From assembly GCA_947488935.1 (NCBI GenBank), contig CANLBN010000005.1, forward strand, positions 251,173 to 315,172: a DNA stretch of 64,000 nt, in the 5' to 3' direction. Numbering within the stretch: the first letter of the stretch is position 1; every line of letters starts with the position of its first letter. Origin of the DNA: an uncultured Pseudomonadales bacterium (GTDB lineage Bacteria > Pseudomonadota > Gammaproteobacteria > Pseudomonadales > Cellvibrionaceae). The notes below the pieces were generated by a model. That model did not search any database and had not been told where the DNA came from. It worked only from the letters and a program-made list of their open reading frames with translations. Shown piece after piece: positions 28,885 to 38,759 of this stretch. The position numbers and the translations under genes were made by a program.

Positions 28885-30273
28885 TTAGCCTCTTATTCTG
28901 CGTACTCTAAAGGAGCGCCCTTTTAGTTTGCCGCCTTCGATTTTATGTAGGGCATCGGTGGCCATTTTTCGACTGACGGCGACATAGGCACAATTATCAA
29001 ATATAGCGATTTTACCTACGTTGTTACCATCTATGCCGCCTTTACCCGTTAATGCGCCTAATATGTCGCCTGGGCGTACTTTTTGTTTTTTTCCGCCATC
29101 TATTTGCAGTGTTACCATGGGCGGCTTGTAGGGCGTGTTATCGAGTTTGTTGCTGACTGGAAGCGGGCTAATGGTAAGCGTTTGATCCATGTACTCTTCT
29201 AGTGCGCGTAGCTTATAGTTTTCTTTTTCAAAAATGACGGTATAGGCTTTGCCGTGGCTGCCTGCTCGGCCAGTACGGCCAATACGGTGAGTGTGTACGT
29301 CTAGCTCACGCGCAATTTGATAGTTAATAACAATATCGAGTGCATCGATATCTAAGCCCCTAGCGGCAACATCGGTGGCGACCAGAACAGAGGTGCTTTT
29401 ATTGGCAAACTGAACGAGTATCTGGTCGCGCTGCCTTTGTTCAAGATCCCCGTTAAGTGCCAAGGCACTTAGGCCTATATTGGCAAGTTCAGTGGCTATT
29501 TCTTGGGTTTCGCGTTTTGTATTACAAAAAATAACCGCAGAGTTTGGTCGCTGTTCAAGCAAAATATTTTTAACCGCCTCAATGCGCGAAGCGCTGTTAT
29601 CTAATTGATAAATGACCTGCTCGATAGTGCTGTTATCGTGTGTGGCTTCGACCTTGACGGTAACCGGGCTTTGCATAATACGGTTGGCGATTGTATGAAT
29701 CTCTGCTGGGAAGGTAGCACTAAAAAGTAATGTTTGATGTTTGCTAGGGGTATACTCCAAAATAGCATCGATGGCGGGTTTAAAACCCATATCTAACATA
29801 CGATCGGCCTCGTCAAACACCAGCCCTGTTAGGTTGTCTAGGCTTAAATTACCTTTGCGTAAATGCTCTTCTATTCGCCCCGGTGTACCTACAACAATAT
29901 GTGCCCCGTGTTCTAGTGAGCCGATTTGCGGGCCAAAAGGCATGCCGCCACATAGTGTGAGTACTTTTATATTGTGAATCCCTCGTGCTAGTTTACGGAT
30001 CTCCTTAGCCACTTGATCGGCGAGCTCCCGCGTTGGGCACAGTATTAAGTTTTGTACACGATATTTTTTGAGATCTAAGTGGTGCAATACGCTTAAACCA
30101 AAAGCTGCTGTTTTTCCTGAGCCTGTTTTTGCCTGAGCGATAACGTCTTTTTTCTCAAGTAATAGGGGTAGGCTTTTGCTCTGTATGGGTGTCATTTCAC
30201 GATAGCCTAGCGAGGCTAAGTTACTGATGAGATCTTTATGTAAGGGGAGAGATGAAAAATCACTATCGTTCAA
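28885..30273 (-). CDS. dbpA: ATP-dependent RNA helicase DbpA
   Basis: DEAD-box helicase of 462 residues that acts in 50S subunit assembly by binding hairpin 92 of 23S rRNA. Motifs are AKTGSGKT, PTRELADQ, DEAD, SAT, ARGLD and HRIGRTGR. The C-terminal 75 residues carry the DbpA RNA-recognition domain (RPGDILGALTGKGGI and a closing RSFRVRRIRG), which separates it from the RhlE-like paralogue at 16546-17886. The ATG at 30273 faces a 397-base divergent gap. Confidence 0.94.
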   Translation of the reverse strand: MNDSDFSSLPLHKDLISNLASLGYREMTPIQSKSLPLLLEKKDVIAQAKTGSGKTAAFGLSVLHHLDLKKYRVQNLILCPTRELADQVAKEIRKLARGIHNIKVLTLCGGMPFGPQIGSLEHGAHIVVGTPGRIEEHLRKGNLSLDNLTGLVFDEADRMLDMGFKPAIDAILEYTPSKHQTLLFSATFPAEIHTIANRIMQSPVTVKVEATHDNSTIEQVIYQLDNSASRIEAVKNILLEQRPNSAVIFCNTKRETQEIATELANIGLSALALNGDLEQRQRDQILVQFANKSTSVLVATDVAARGLDIDALDIVINYQIARELDVHTHRIGRTGRAGSHGKAYTVIFEKENYKLRALEEYMDQTLTISPLPVSNKLDNTPYKPPMVTLQIDGGKKQKVRPGDILGALTGKGGIDGNNVGKIAIFDNCAYVAVSRKMATDALHKIEGGKLKGRSFRVRRIRG

Positions 30274-30670
30274 GTGGAAATCCTAATATATGGGGTGATT
30301 AGAGTCTGTGCTTCACTGCCTACTAGGTTTCAGGCAGTATTTATAGCAGTGTAACATTTAGTAGAAAATATGACTGGCATATTGTGTATAAGTAGAACTT
30401 ATTAAGAATGCTGTTATCGCTAATGTGCAGCTTGATTTTTGCTTTTGATAGGCAATATTAACGCTAAAAGTATAAAAATAAGTATAACTTTCATGATTAT
30501 GACTCTAAAATGCCCGCCTAGGAATAAAACAGTATCTGATTGCTAAAAATACGTATTGATGAAATTAACACGTATATATTTCAGATAACCCAACTATTCG
30601 TCGATAGCCAATATACAATTAAAAGCAGCGCCACTATAACTGGTAGCGGTGCTAATCTAAGAGGTGAGAT
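30274..30670. other. Divergent intergenic region dbpA / ETF-QO
   Basis: A 397-base gap between divergent genes. A stem-loop with a 7-base perfect stem (ACTGCCT at 30315-30321, AGGCAGT at 30332-30338) lies in the dbpA leader. The rest is AT-rich and presumably contains the two promoters. No RNA gene was recognised. Confidence 0.4.
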
Positions 30671-32326
30671 ATGAGCCAACGTGAATCTATGGAATACGAT
30701 GTTGTTATTGTTGGTGCAGGCCCTGCGGGTCTGTCTACGGCAATTAAATTACGCCAACTAGCCATTGAAAAAGAGATGGAGTTAAGCGTTTGTGTGTTAG
30801 AAAAAGGTTCTGAGCCAGGTGCCCACATTTTGTCAGGTGCGGTTATCGAGCCTCGTGCACTCAATGAATTGATCCCAGATTGGAGCGAGAAGGGCGCACC
30901 TCTTAATACACCGGTTAAAGAGGATCAGATTTATATTTTAAGCAGTGCAGAAAAGGCGATGAAAATGCCTAACTTTGCATCGCCTAAAACCATGCACAAC
31001 GAAGGCAACTATATTGTTAGCCTTGGCAATGTTGTGCGTTGGTTAGCAGAACAAGCCGAAGAGTTAGAGGTTGATATCTTCCCAGGTTTTGCCGCTGCTG
31101 AGGTTCTATATAACGACGATAAAAGCGTTAAAGGTGTTGCCACAGGCGATATGGGACGCAGTGCAACTGGTGAAGAAAAAGACAGTTTTCAGCCAGGTAT
31201 GGAGCTGCATGCTAAGTACACTATCTTCTCAGAAGGTTGTCGTGGCCATTTAGGTAAAGAGTTAATCGCTGAGTTCGACCTTAATAAAGGTAAAGACCCA
31301 CAGCATTATGGTATTGGTATTAAAGAGGTTTGGCAGATAGCGCCAGAAAAACATAGCCCAGGTTTAGTGGTACATGGTGCAGGTTGGCCACTACAGGGTA
31401 ACGGCGCCTCGGGCGGTTTCTTTTTATACCATGCCGAAGATAACCAAGTGTTTGTTGGCCTGATTACCGATCTTAATTACTCTAATCCACATCTAAGCCC
31501 CTTTGATGAGTTTCAGCGTATGAAGCATCACCCGGTGATTGCTAATACATTAGAAGGTGGTGAGCGCTTAGTTTATGGTGCCCGTGCCATTGCAAAAGGG
31601 GGGATTAATTCGCTCCCTAAAATGACAATGCCTGGCGCGCTTATTGTAGGTTGTGATGCAGGTACATTAAACTTTGCAAAAATTAAAGGCACGCATACGG
31701 CCATGAAGTCGGGCATGATTGCAGCGGAAACATTAATAGACGCGTTGGCAGCTGGTGATGAGGGTGGTTCAGATTTAGTCGCCTATGAAGCGAATTTTAA
31801 TGCCTCGTGGGTTTATGAAGAGCTTTATCAAAGCCGCAGTTTTGGTGCTGCTATGCATAAATTTGGTATGTGGTTAGGCGGTGCTTATAACACCCTCGAA
31901 CAAAATATATTTGGTGGCAAACTACCGTTTACCCTACGTGATACAAAAGCAGACCATGAGATGTTAGTTAAAGCCTCTGAGGCAGCTAAGATCGATTACC
32001 CTAAGCCCGATGGTAAACTGAGTTTCGATAAACTGTCTTCTGTCTTCTTATCGAATACTTATCACGATGAAGATCAGCCTGTTCACTTAACGCTAAAAGA
32101 TAGTTCAGTGCCTATTAAGCACAATCTCGCATTGTTTGATGCACCGGAGCAACGCTATTGCCCCGCGGGTGTCTATGAGATAGTCGAAGACGGTGATGAG
32201 CAAAAGTTACAAATCAATGCACAAAACTGCGTGCACTGTAAAACCTGCGATATTAAAGATCCTACGCAGAATATTGTTTGGGTAACTCCGCAAGGCGCCG
32301 AAGGGCCCAGCTACCCAAACATGTAA
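30671..32326 (+). CDS. Electron transfer flavoprotein-ubiquinone oxidoreductase
   Basis: Membrane-associated flavoprotein with an iron-sulfur cluster that passes electrons from ETF to ubiquinone during fatty acid and amino acid oxidation. The FAD-binding VIVGAGPAGLSTA is at residues 13-25, and LSGAVIEPRAL follows. Four cluster cysteines are seen near the C-terminus (CPAGVYE and CVHCKTCDIKDP). At 551 residues it has family length. AGAGGTGAG precedes the ATG. The etfAB genes are not in the window. Confidence 0.95.
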   Translation: MSQRESMEYDVVIVGAGPAGLSTAIKLRQLAIEKEMELSVCVLEKGSEPGAHILSGAVIEPRALNELIPDWSEKGAPLNTPVKEDQIYILSSAEKAMKMPNFASPKTMHNEGNYIVSLGNVVRWLAEQAEELEVDIFPGFAAAEVLYNDDKSVKGVATGDMGRSATGEEKDSFQPGMELHAKYTIFSEGCRGHLGKELIAEFDLNKGKDPQHYGIGIKEVWQIAPEKHSPGLVVHGAGWPLQGNGASGGFFLYHAEDNQVFVGLITDLNYSNPHLSPFDEFQRMKHHPVIANTLEGGERLVYGARAIAKGGINSLPKMTMPGALIVGCDAGTLNFAKIKGTHTAMKSGMIAAETLIDALAAGDEGGSDLVAYEANFNASWVYEELYQSRSFGAAMHKFGMWLGGAYNTLEQNIFGGKLPFTLRDTKADHEMLVKASEAAKIDYPKPDGKLSFDKLSSVFLSNTYHDEDQPVHLTLKDSSVPIKHNLALFDAPEQRYCPAGVYEIVEDGDEQKLQINAQNCVHCKTCDIKDPTQNIVWVTPQGAEGPSYPNM

Positions 32327-32375
32327 GCTATCCTAATATGTAGCTTATCGCAAAATATAGAATTGATAAGGCATT

Positions 32376-32410
32376 AAAAAACCCGCTAATCTTGGATTAG
32401 CGGGTTTTTT
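32376..32410. terminator. Bidirectional rho-independent terminator
   Basis: A perfect 16-base inverted repeat (32376-32391 and 32395-32410) with a TTG loop. The stem is GC-rich in its centre (CCCGCTAATC) and has an A-tract on one side and a T-tract on the other, so it can stop transcripts of the convergent ETF-QO and gabD genes. Confidence 0.95.
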
Positions 32411-32427
32411 GTTTATAAGGTATGGCT

Positions 32428-33888
32428 TTATTTATCGATACCACCCATACACAAATATTTGATCTCGACGTAATCTTCAATGCCATATTTAGAGCCTTCG
32501 CGGCCTAGACCGGACTCTTTAATGCCGCCAAAGGGAGCTGCTTCATTAGAGACAATGCCTTCATTAATACCTACCATGCCGTATTCAAGTGCTTCTGCTA
32601 CTCGCCATACCCTACCGATATCACGCGTGTACATATAAGAGGCCAAGCCTGAATTTGTATCATTGGCGATGTCGATAGCCTCTTGCTCAGTTTCGAATTT
32701 CATCAATGGCGCAACGGGCCCAAAGATCTCATTGCTGGCAATGGCCATATCGGGTGTAACGTCCGTGAGTATTGTGGGGGTGTAAAACTGGCCATCAATG
32801 GGGTTATTGGTATCACCGTATAAGCTGGTTGCCCCTTGAGCGAGTGCATCATCGACCAAGTCTTTTACTTTTTGAGTGGCTTTTGTTGTGATCAATGGGC
32901 CGATGTCTATGCCGTCTTGGCTACCATCACCCATACGAAATTTAGACACTGCCTCGACAAGGCATTTTGAAAACTCATCATAGATGCCACTTTGTACGAG
33001 TATACGATTGGCACAAACACACGTTTGCCCAGCGTTACGGTATTTTGAGATGAGTAAACCTTTGATGGCTTCGTCTATATCGGCATCATCGAAAACAATA
33101 AAAGGAGCATTACCGCCTAGCTCCATTGACGCTTTTTTAACGGTTGTGGCACATTGTGCAAGTAGGGTTTTACCTACGGGGGTAGAGCCGGTAAAAGAGA
33201 ACTTGGCAACGCGTGGATCTTGCGTTAATACTTTACCTATGCCCGAGGCATCGCTACCGATAACAACATTAAAGACACCGGCAGGAATGCCTGCTTGATG
33301 GGCAAGCTCTGCAATGGCCAACGCAGAGAGTGGCGTTTCTGCAGCAGCTTTAACAATAAAAGTGCAGCCTGCTGCGAGTGCAGGGGCTGCCTTGCGTGTA
33401 ATCATCGCATTGGGGAAGTTCCAAGGTGTGATAGCAGCCACTACACCGATAGGCTGCTTAATGATAAGAACGCGTGAATTTGAATTGGCATGAGGAATAA
33501 CATCACCATAAATACGGCGAGCTTCCTCCGCAAACCACTGAATATAACTAGCCCCATAGGCAACTTCGCCCCTTGCTTCGGCTAATGGCTTGCCTTGCTC
33601 TGCTGTTAATAAGGCAGCAAGCTCTTCTTGATGAGACATGATAAGGGTAAACCAGCGATGCAGTATGACGGCTCTTTCTTTGGCCGTTTTTGCTTGCCAA
33701 AGTGGCATAGCCTTGGTGGCTGCTTCGACTGCCTTAGTTGCATCATCGGCGTTTGAGTCGTGTACTTCACAAATAAGATGATTAGTCGCAGGGTTGATAA
33801 CATCTATTTTTTCAGCGCTGCTTGTTTGCCATTGGCCATTAATATAACTGCCTGTTTTCAATAGTGTAGAGCTAATAGAAGTATTCAT
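32428..33888 (-). CDS. gabD: Succinate-semialdehyde dehydrogenase GabD
   Basis: NAD(P)-dependent aldehyde dehydrogenase of 486 residues, matching E. coli GabD nearly end to end. Seen are WFAEEARRIYGD, ITPWNFPNAMITRK, FTGSTPVGK, the catalytic Glu in MELGGNAP and Cys in NAGQTCVCANR, and the closing GREGSKYGIEDYVEIKY. The ATG at 33888 gives the family start; an in-frame ATG at 33966 would add 26 unconserved residues. It converts succinate semialdehyde to succinate in GABA breakdown; no gabT is nearby. Confidence 0.93.
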   Translation of the reverse strand: MNTSISSTLLKTGSYINGQWQTSSAEKIDVINPATNHLICEVHDSNADDATKAVEAATKAMPLWQAKTAKERAVILHRWFTLIMSHQEELAALLTAEQGKPLAEARGEVAYGASYIQWFAEEARRIYGDVIPHANSNSRVLIIKQPIGVVAAITPWNFPNAMITRKAAPALAAGCTFIVKAAAETPLSALAIAELAHQAGIPAGVFNVVIGSDASGIGKVLTQDPRVAKFSFTGSTPVGKTLLAQCATTVKKASMELGGNAPFIVFDDADIDEAIKGLLISKYRNAGQTCVCANRILVQSGIYDEFSKCLVEAVSKFRMGDGSQDGIDIGPLITTKATQKVKDLVDDALAQGATSLYGDTNNPIDGQFYTPTILTDVTPDMAIASNEIFGPVAPLMKFETEQEAIDIANDTNSGLASYMYTRDIGRVWRVAEALEYGMVGINEGIVSNEAAPFGGIKESGLGREGSKYGIEDYVEIKYLCMGGIDK

Positions 33889-34309
33889 GGTTGTTCTTTT
33901 CTTTATTAGGTAAGTGGGTGAGAATCGTTTAACCGCTAGCTTATATGTTTCTTGTGATGCTAACATTACAAGCTTTGTGTCTAAATACTCAGGTATTCTA
34001 TACGAATAAGCGCTAACTTTGTATGTTGGTGAGTGTTAGGACGCTTCTGAATAAGTCGTAGATAGTTGGCGTGAGTAGGGGGGAATCCATGAAGGTTTTG
34101 CCTGTAATCTACTAATGAGCTTTAATCTTTGCCTCACATCAGGTGGTTTTCCTGATTAACACGCTACTCAGACTTTTTAGAGTATTCTTAGGTGTGTTTA
34201 ATCTGCTAGTTCAGTATCATCTTTTTGGCTTAATGTATTAAAAGCCTATTTGAATGGTCTATTTAATGATTTTGTGTAATAAAAAATTGCTTTGTAGGAA
34301 AACAGCATT
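33889..34309. other. Intergenic region upstream of gabD
   Basis: A 421-base gap between gabD and a small plus-strand gene. A weak stem-loop (ATCAGG at 34138-34143 with CCTGAT at 34151-34156) is the only structure noted. Promoters for both flanking genes are expected here. No further gene was recognised. Confidence 0.4.
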
Positions 34310-34543
34310 ATGAAAAAAGAAGTCAAATCATTTTTGATTGGCCTGGCTATTTTTATCCCTTTTTGTATCTTTACCGCAGAGTGGCGGTTTTTACAGATAT
34401 TAATTTTATTATTGTTTTTAGTTTATGGTATTGGATTTTTTTTCTTAAAGGAGTTTAAAAAATATATTCCTCTATCTGCTGCCTTTTTTCTTTCACTTTG
34501 TGGAAGTGTTTTTGTTTACCCATTAGTTAAATCATTACTTTAA
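34310..34543 (+). CDS. Small hydrophobic membrane protein
   Basis: A 77-residue protein with three hydrophobic segments (about residues 8-22, 28-46 and 52-73) separated by a Lys-rich loop (KEFKKY). An AGGAAAA about ten bases before the ATG and a sharp N-terminal MKKEVKS support it as a real gene. I do not recognise the family. It stands alone between gabD and the convergent c-di-GMP enzyme gene. Confidence 0.6.
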   Translation: MKKEVKSFLIGLAIFIPFCIFTAEWRFLQILILLLFLVYGIGFFFLKEFKKYIPLSAAFFLSLCGSVFVYPLVKSLL

Positions 34544-34621
34544 GCTCTATCATATTCAATACTGTGTCAACTTTAGGGATAAGTAATAAGTATATTGTGA
34601 GAAAAGATAACACCGTGATGA

Positions 34622-36364
34622 TTATGGCGAGGCCGGGTAATGATTTTCGCTGAGTATTTTTTGACAATCGCGATAGGCGCATGGTTTTGCGTATAAATAC
34701 CCCTGTACGATGTCGCAGTCGTGCTCTTTTAAAAAGTTAGCTTGTTCTTTGGTTTCTACGCCTTCGGCAATCACTTTGAGAGATAGGCGTTTTGCGAGAT
34801 CAATAATAACTTTAACGATGACTTCTTTTTGAGGGTTTACCCCAATACCTTGTACAAAGCTCATATCTATTTTAAGTGTGTCGATAGGTAGCTCTGTTAA
34901 ATAACTCAGTGACGAATAACCTGTGCCGAAGTCGTCTACTGCGATACTTACACCTAACTCATGTAAAGAATTGAGTATGTCGATAGACAGTGTTGGCTGA
35001 TTGATGAGTACGCTCTCGGTAACTTCCAGTTGTAGTTGTTCTGGTTGTATCTGTGCGTGCTCAATCATATATTCAATATGACGTAGTAACTGATGATTAG
35101 AGCACTCGTTAGCGGAGATATTAATGGCTATTTTTAGGTGAGGGTGTGCGCTTGACCAAGTGGCAAGGTCGGCACAAGCACGTTTAAGCATTGTCTCTGT
35201 TACGCTGGAAATAAGCGATAGCTTCTCTGAAAAAGGAATAAATATAGTAGGTGATATAAACCCTTTTTGTGGATGATTCCAGCGTGCTAATGCCTCAAAG
35301 CCAATAAGCCTTCCGGTATGTAGGCAATATTGAGCCTGATAGAAAGGGAAGATCTGCTTGCTCCTTAACGCAATGGTGAAATCATTTTCTAGATTGAGCG
35401 TTTCTTCATATGTTTTCTTACGGTCGGTATCAAAATGAAAATAACGTTTGCGGCCACCATGCTTTGCTTGATACAGCGCATCATCTGCTTGTCTTAGTAT
35501 ACCTTGTGCGTCTACTAAGTCCTCAGATGGAAATAGCGTAAAACCAATAGAGACACTTATGTCTATTTTTAGGTTTTCGATATAAAAAGGCTCTTCCATT
35601 TGGCATAAGATTTTCTGAGCGGCATCGCGAGCATTTTTTTCATTGACGCCCTCAAGAATGATGGCAAACTCATCACCACCGAGTCGCGCTGCAGTATCAC
35701 TTGCTCGAATATTGGATAATAATCTGCTGGCAAATTGTTTGAGTAACATATCCCCAATATAGTGCCCATATTTATCATTTATTTTTTTAAAGTAATCTAC
35801 ATCAATATATAAAACAGCATGATGTCTATCGTGGCGCTGAAGGGATTCGACAAGATGAGTTAAGCGATCAAAAAAGAGGTTGCGATTAACGAGTTGAGTT
35901 AATTCATCGTAATGGGCCAGATGTTCATGTTCAATGGCCATTTTTTTATGGTGTATGGCATAGCGAATAGCGCGGTTTAATACGATTTCGGTTATCTCAT
36001 CTTTGTGCAAAAAATCCGAGGCGCCTGCGAGCAAGAGTTGTTCATCGATGGCGTCATCTACTTGGCCAGTAAGCATGATGATACTTGCGGTAGGGTTTAA
36101 ACGTTGCGTTTTTTCTAATAGTTCTAATCCCGTATGATCATTGAGATAGTAGTCAAAAAGGCATACGTCGAATTGATTTTCTGTTAGTAATTGTAATGCT
36201 GTCTCATAGTTACTAGCAGTAACGATATGATACTTATAGTATTGATTGTTTGACAAATAACGTTTAATTCTTTTTTGATCAACGTCATCATCATCAACGA
36301 CTAATAGATTTATTATCGTACTGCGCGAATAATTGCTGTAATTATCCCTATAGGCACTATTCAT
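34622..36364 (-). CDS. REC-GGDEF-EAL response regulator (c-di-GMP turnover)
   Basis: Cytosolic 580-residue protein. The receiver domain (about 17-135) has the acidic pocket VVDDDD, phospho-acceptor Asp71 and Lys121. The diguanylate cyclase domain (about 152-312) has intact GGDEF at 229-233 and an inhibitory-site RxxD at 220-223. The phosphodiesterase domain (about 325-575) keeps EAL at 357-359, the DDFGTGYSS, LKIDMSF, AEGVET and QGYLYAKP motifs, so both activities may be present. No histidine kinase is adjacent. It is 337 bases behind the fecR-like gene at the end of the Tad cluster. Confidence 0.93.
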   Translation of the reverse strand: MNSAYRDNYSNYSRSTIINLLVVDDDDVDQKRIKRYLSNNQYYKYHIVTASNYETALQLLTENQFDVCLFDYYLNDHTGLELLEKTQRLNPTASIIMLTGQVDDAIDEQLLLAGASDFLHKDEITEIVLNRAIRYAIHHKKMAIEHEHLAHYDELTQLVNRNLFFDRLTHLVESLQRHDRHHAVLYIDVDYFKKINDKYGHYIGDMLLKQFASRLLSNIRASDTAARLGGDEFAIILEGVNEKNARDAAQKILCQMEEPFYIENLKIDISVSIGFTLFPSEDLVDAQGILRQADDALYQAKHGGRKRYFHFDTDRKKTYEETLNLENDFTIALRSKQIFPFYQAQYCLHTGRLIGFEALARWNHPQKGFISPTIFIPFSEKLSLISSVTETMLKRACADLATWSSAHPHLKIAINISANECSNHQLLRHIEYMIEHAQIQPEQLQLEVTESVLINQPTLSIDILNSLHELGVSIAVDDFGTGYSSLSYLTELPIDTLKIDMSFVQGIGVNPQKEVIVKVIIDLAKRLSLKVIAEGVETKEQANFLKEHDCDIVQGYLYAKPCAYRDCQKILSENHYPASP

Positions 36365-36701
36365 AAATTTAAACTGTTATTGTTTCATTTGAAAATGATG
36401 GCAGTATTCCTTTTTTGAAACGAAAACCACCTTAATCTATAGCTTAGTTTAAAAATAGATTTTGTGATAATTATTTATTCCTTTTCTGTATTTCCTGCTT
36501 AAATTTTGTTCATTTTACTCGGTTGTTAAGGCCATAATATCAACTTTAAAGAGAATGCTGGTCTCAAACTGATCATATTTCGAGCTGAGAGTATGTCAGC
36601 GACTCTTAAAAATAGAGGTAATACTCCAATATGATCTATAGAACTAGAAAAGATGGTTTTTGGAGCTATATAAGGGATACCGGTATTAGTATTCTGGTTG
36701 A
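36365..36701. other. Gap between FecR-type and REC-GGDEF-EAL genes
   Basis: A 337-base AT-rich gap with both neighbours on the minus strand. It probably carries the promoter of the REC-GGDEF-EAL gene, which separates that gene from the pilus transcript. No terminator hairpin or small gene was convincing. Confidence 0.4.
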
Positions 36702-37478
36702 TCAAGGGCTTCCTTCAAACTCTTCCATTGGGTCGCTTTCCATCGAATTACCTAGTTGTTCGTTCTCGGCATCAATAACAACTTGGCTAACACCTTCCTC
36801 ATTATTGAGTTGCTCAAGCGCGATGGGTAGTTCCTCAAGGTTTAAGAGGGTCTCTTGAATCAATGTATTTGTTTTTAGAATATCGATTAATTTGTCAGCA
36901 CCACCCCATGTACTTACTTGACCTGCTTCGAGCTGTAGGGTTTGTCCATCGGGCAAGAATAAATCAATAGCGCCATCTTCACCCATAGAAACAGTCATTT
37001 GAATATCGGGCTCACCACCATCAGGCGATGGGACTGCTAATACGAGAACTCTAAATTTTGTGCCGCGTATACCAATAGTGGCAACTGGAGTCTCTATTGC
37101 GTAATCTTTTTTTCGTGTTTTTCCAATCAACCCGCTAACGGTTCTTATTTCACCATAGTTAAGTTTGTATTTACTTTGCTGTGTACTGTCGTCGCTTTCA
37201 TCATAATTATAGGAGTCAATAACAAATTCGGTTTCAGGTTTGAGTGACATGAACGACTTGTCAGGGAAGCGAATTTGTACGATGCCACTTTGAGTAAGGA
37301 TAGTATCACCAGAGCCTAAATCGTCTCCTTTAATAATATCTCGAGACCCCTGTCCATTTTTGACGATAGGGTCGCCAACTTTAAAAACAACTTTTCCTGA
37401 ATCTACTGCGTAACTATTGACTGACAATAAAGATAGAGTAATGGTAAATAAGGGTAATATCTTGATTGATAGCTTCAT
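36702..37478 (-). CDS. Periplasmic FecR-domain protein
   Basis: A 258-residue exported protein with a signal peptide (cleavage near NSYA-VDSG). The FecR domain is recognisable in GDTILTQSGIVQIRFPDKSFMSLKPET and PVATIGIRGTKFRVLV, and the C-terminal 60 residues are acidic. There is no transmembrane anti-sigma part and no sigma-factor gene nearby, so it is not a classical FecR. It lies 12 bases behind the TPR-barrel gene, as the last gene of the kinase segment of the Tad cluster. Confidence 0.85.
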   Translation of the reverse strand: MKLSIKILPLFTITLSLLSVNSYAVDSGKVVFKVGDPIVKNGQGSRDIIKGDDLGSGDTILTQSGIVQIRFPDKSFMSLKPETEFVIDSYNYDESDDSTQQSKYKLNYGEIRTVSGLIGKTRKKDYAIETPVATIGIRGTKFRVLVLAVPSPDGGEPDIQMTVSMGEDGAIDLFLPDGQTLQLEAGQVSTWGGADKLIDILKTNTLIQETLLNLEELPIALEQLNNEEGVSQVVIDAENEQLGNSMESDPMEEFEGSP

Positions 37479-37490
37479 ATTGATATGCTC

Positions 37491-38759
37491 CTAAAATGCT
37501 TTTGCTATGTCGATAAAAAAAACATTTTTATCAAAGTCATATAGAGAAATATTTGAATCGTTATCGGTGTATTGATAAGCGACACTCAATGTTGTTTTAT
37601 GAATAAACTGCCAAGATAACTTGGAGCGAAAGTGAAGGCGCCTATCTAATCGCTCTCGTAGAAATAATTGGTCGTCGCCGTCATAGTTATTGATCCTGTA
37701 ATTCAAATCAAAGGATAGGGCGAGCGTATTATTGAGCCGTTTTCTGAGAGTGGTTTGTAAGCCGTAGGAGTCAAAATCTAATTCATCAAAGGAGCCTTCA
37801 CTTCTGATGTCTTGCGTGTAAAAAAGCTCTGACGTGAGGCTTAAACTGGGAGATAAAAGATATCTGTATTGCCCGCTTAATGTCAGGCGCCTATCATCTC
37901 TTATGTCTTGATCTTCATAGTTTAAATACTGCAGGTCTACAGAAATTTTATAGTAATTTCTATTTTTTAAAAGCCGTAAATATTCATAACTTAGGCGAGA
38001 AATATTAATTTCGTCAAAATTGTCATAATCGACATAGCTTTGTATAAAGCGGAATGTCTGCTGAGATTTTTCTTGGTTCAAACGAGCACCAACATCAATT
38101 GCTGCATAGGCCTGATCAAAAAAGTTATCGTCTGTTTTAGAAACTGTGCCCTTAATAATATAAGAAAGTGTATCAGTATGTTGATAGTTAGCACTACCTG
38201 AGGCATATACTGTCTGGGTGGTTTCATCATTCTCGCCGTTACTGTCGGGCAATGTCAGGGACGTATTAGCAGAAGGGATAAAAATAGAGGTATTATCAAG
38301 ACCAGAGTTAACATTGTCGTCGTGTCCGATACGGTAGCCTATAATAGCATTATGGCTCCACTCTCGGACGTACTTTAAGTTATCTAATGCTGTTTGTGCA
38401 GCAGCTGACTGCTCTTTTTTTGTATCTATAATGTGCTTAAATTGCGCTTCTGCAGAGTCCTTTTCTCCAAGTTGGGCATAAATCTTTCCGAGTAATAAGC
38501 GGGCTTCGTCATTTTGAGGGTCAATGGCGATCGCCCGTTCTAAGGCAAATAATGCCTCGGTCAACTTACCTTTGGACTCTTCTATCCGAGCGAGTGCTAA
38601 ATTTGATTGACTGTTTTCTATATCAAAATTTGGTACCTCTTTTTCAGAGGATTCATAGATGGCATATGTAGCTTGGCTAACAAAAAATAACGCTACTATT
38701 AACGAAAAAAGTATCGGTTTTTTCACACGAAGAAGCTTGGAGATTAGATTATTTGACAT
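37491..38759 (-). CDS. TPR-containing outer-membrane barrel protein
   Basis: A 422-residue protein with a hydrophobic signal (about 14-34), two or three TPR-like helical repeats (about 50-125, including LLLGKIYAQLGEKDSAEAQFK) and a C-terminal stretch of alternating strands ending IDIAKAF. The plan, periplasmic TPR followed by a barrel, resembles Slam/DUF560-type proteins, though I cannot confirm that family. It overlaps the phosphatase gene by 11 bases. A role in moving or anchoring a surface component is inference. Confidence 0.75.
   Translation of the reverse strand: MSNNLISKLLRVKKPILFSLIVALFFVSQATYAIYESSEKEVPNFDIENSQSNLALARIEESKGKLTEALFALERAIAIDPQNDEARLLLGKIYAQLGEKDSAEAQFKHIIDTKKEQSAAAQTALDNLKYVREWSHNAIIGYRIGHDDNVNSGLDNTSIFIPSANTSLTLPDSNGENDETTQTVYASGSANYQHTDTLSYIIKGTVSKTDDNFFDQAYAAIDVGARLNQEKSQQTFRFIQSYVDYDNFDEINISRLSYEYLRLLKNRNYYKISVDLQYLNYEDQDIRDDRRLTLSGQYRYLLSPSLSLTSELFYTQDIRSEGSFDELDFDSYGLQTTLRKRLNNTLALSFDLNYRINNYDGDDQLFLRERLDRRLHFRSKLSWQFIHKTTLSVAYQYTDNDSNISLYDFDKNVFFIDIAKAF

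Noticed and set aside
36631..36858. Plus-strand frame of 75 codons after the FecR gene
   Set aside because: Most of it lies antisense to the FecR gene and it matches no family.
36702..37478. FecR as an anti-sigma regulator of iron transport
   Set aside because: There is no sigma factor or TonB receptor nearby and no transmembrane anti-sigma part. The domain is shared but the setting is the kinase cluster.
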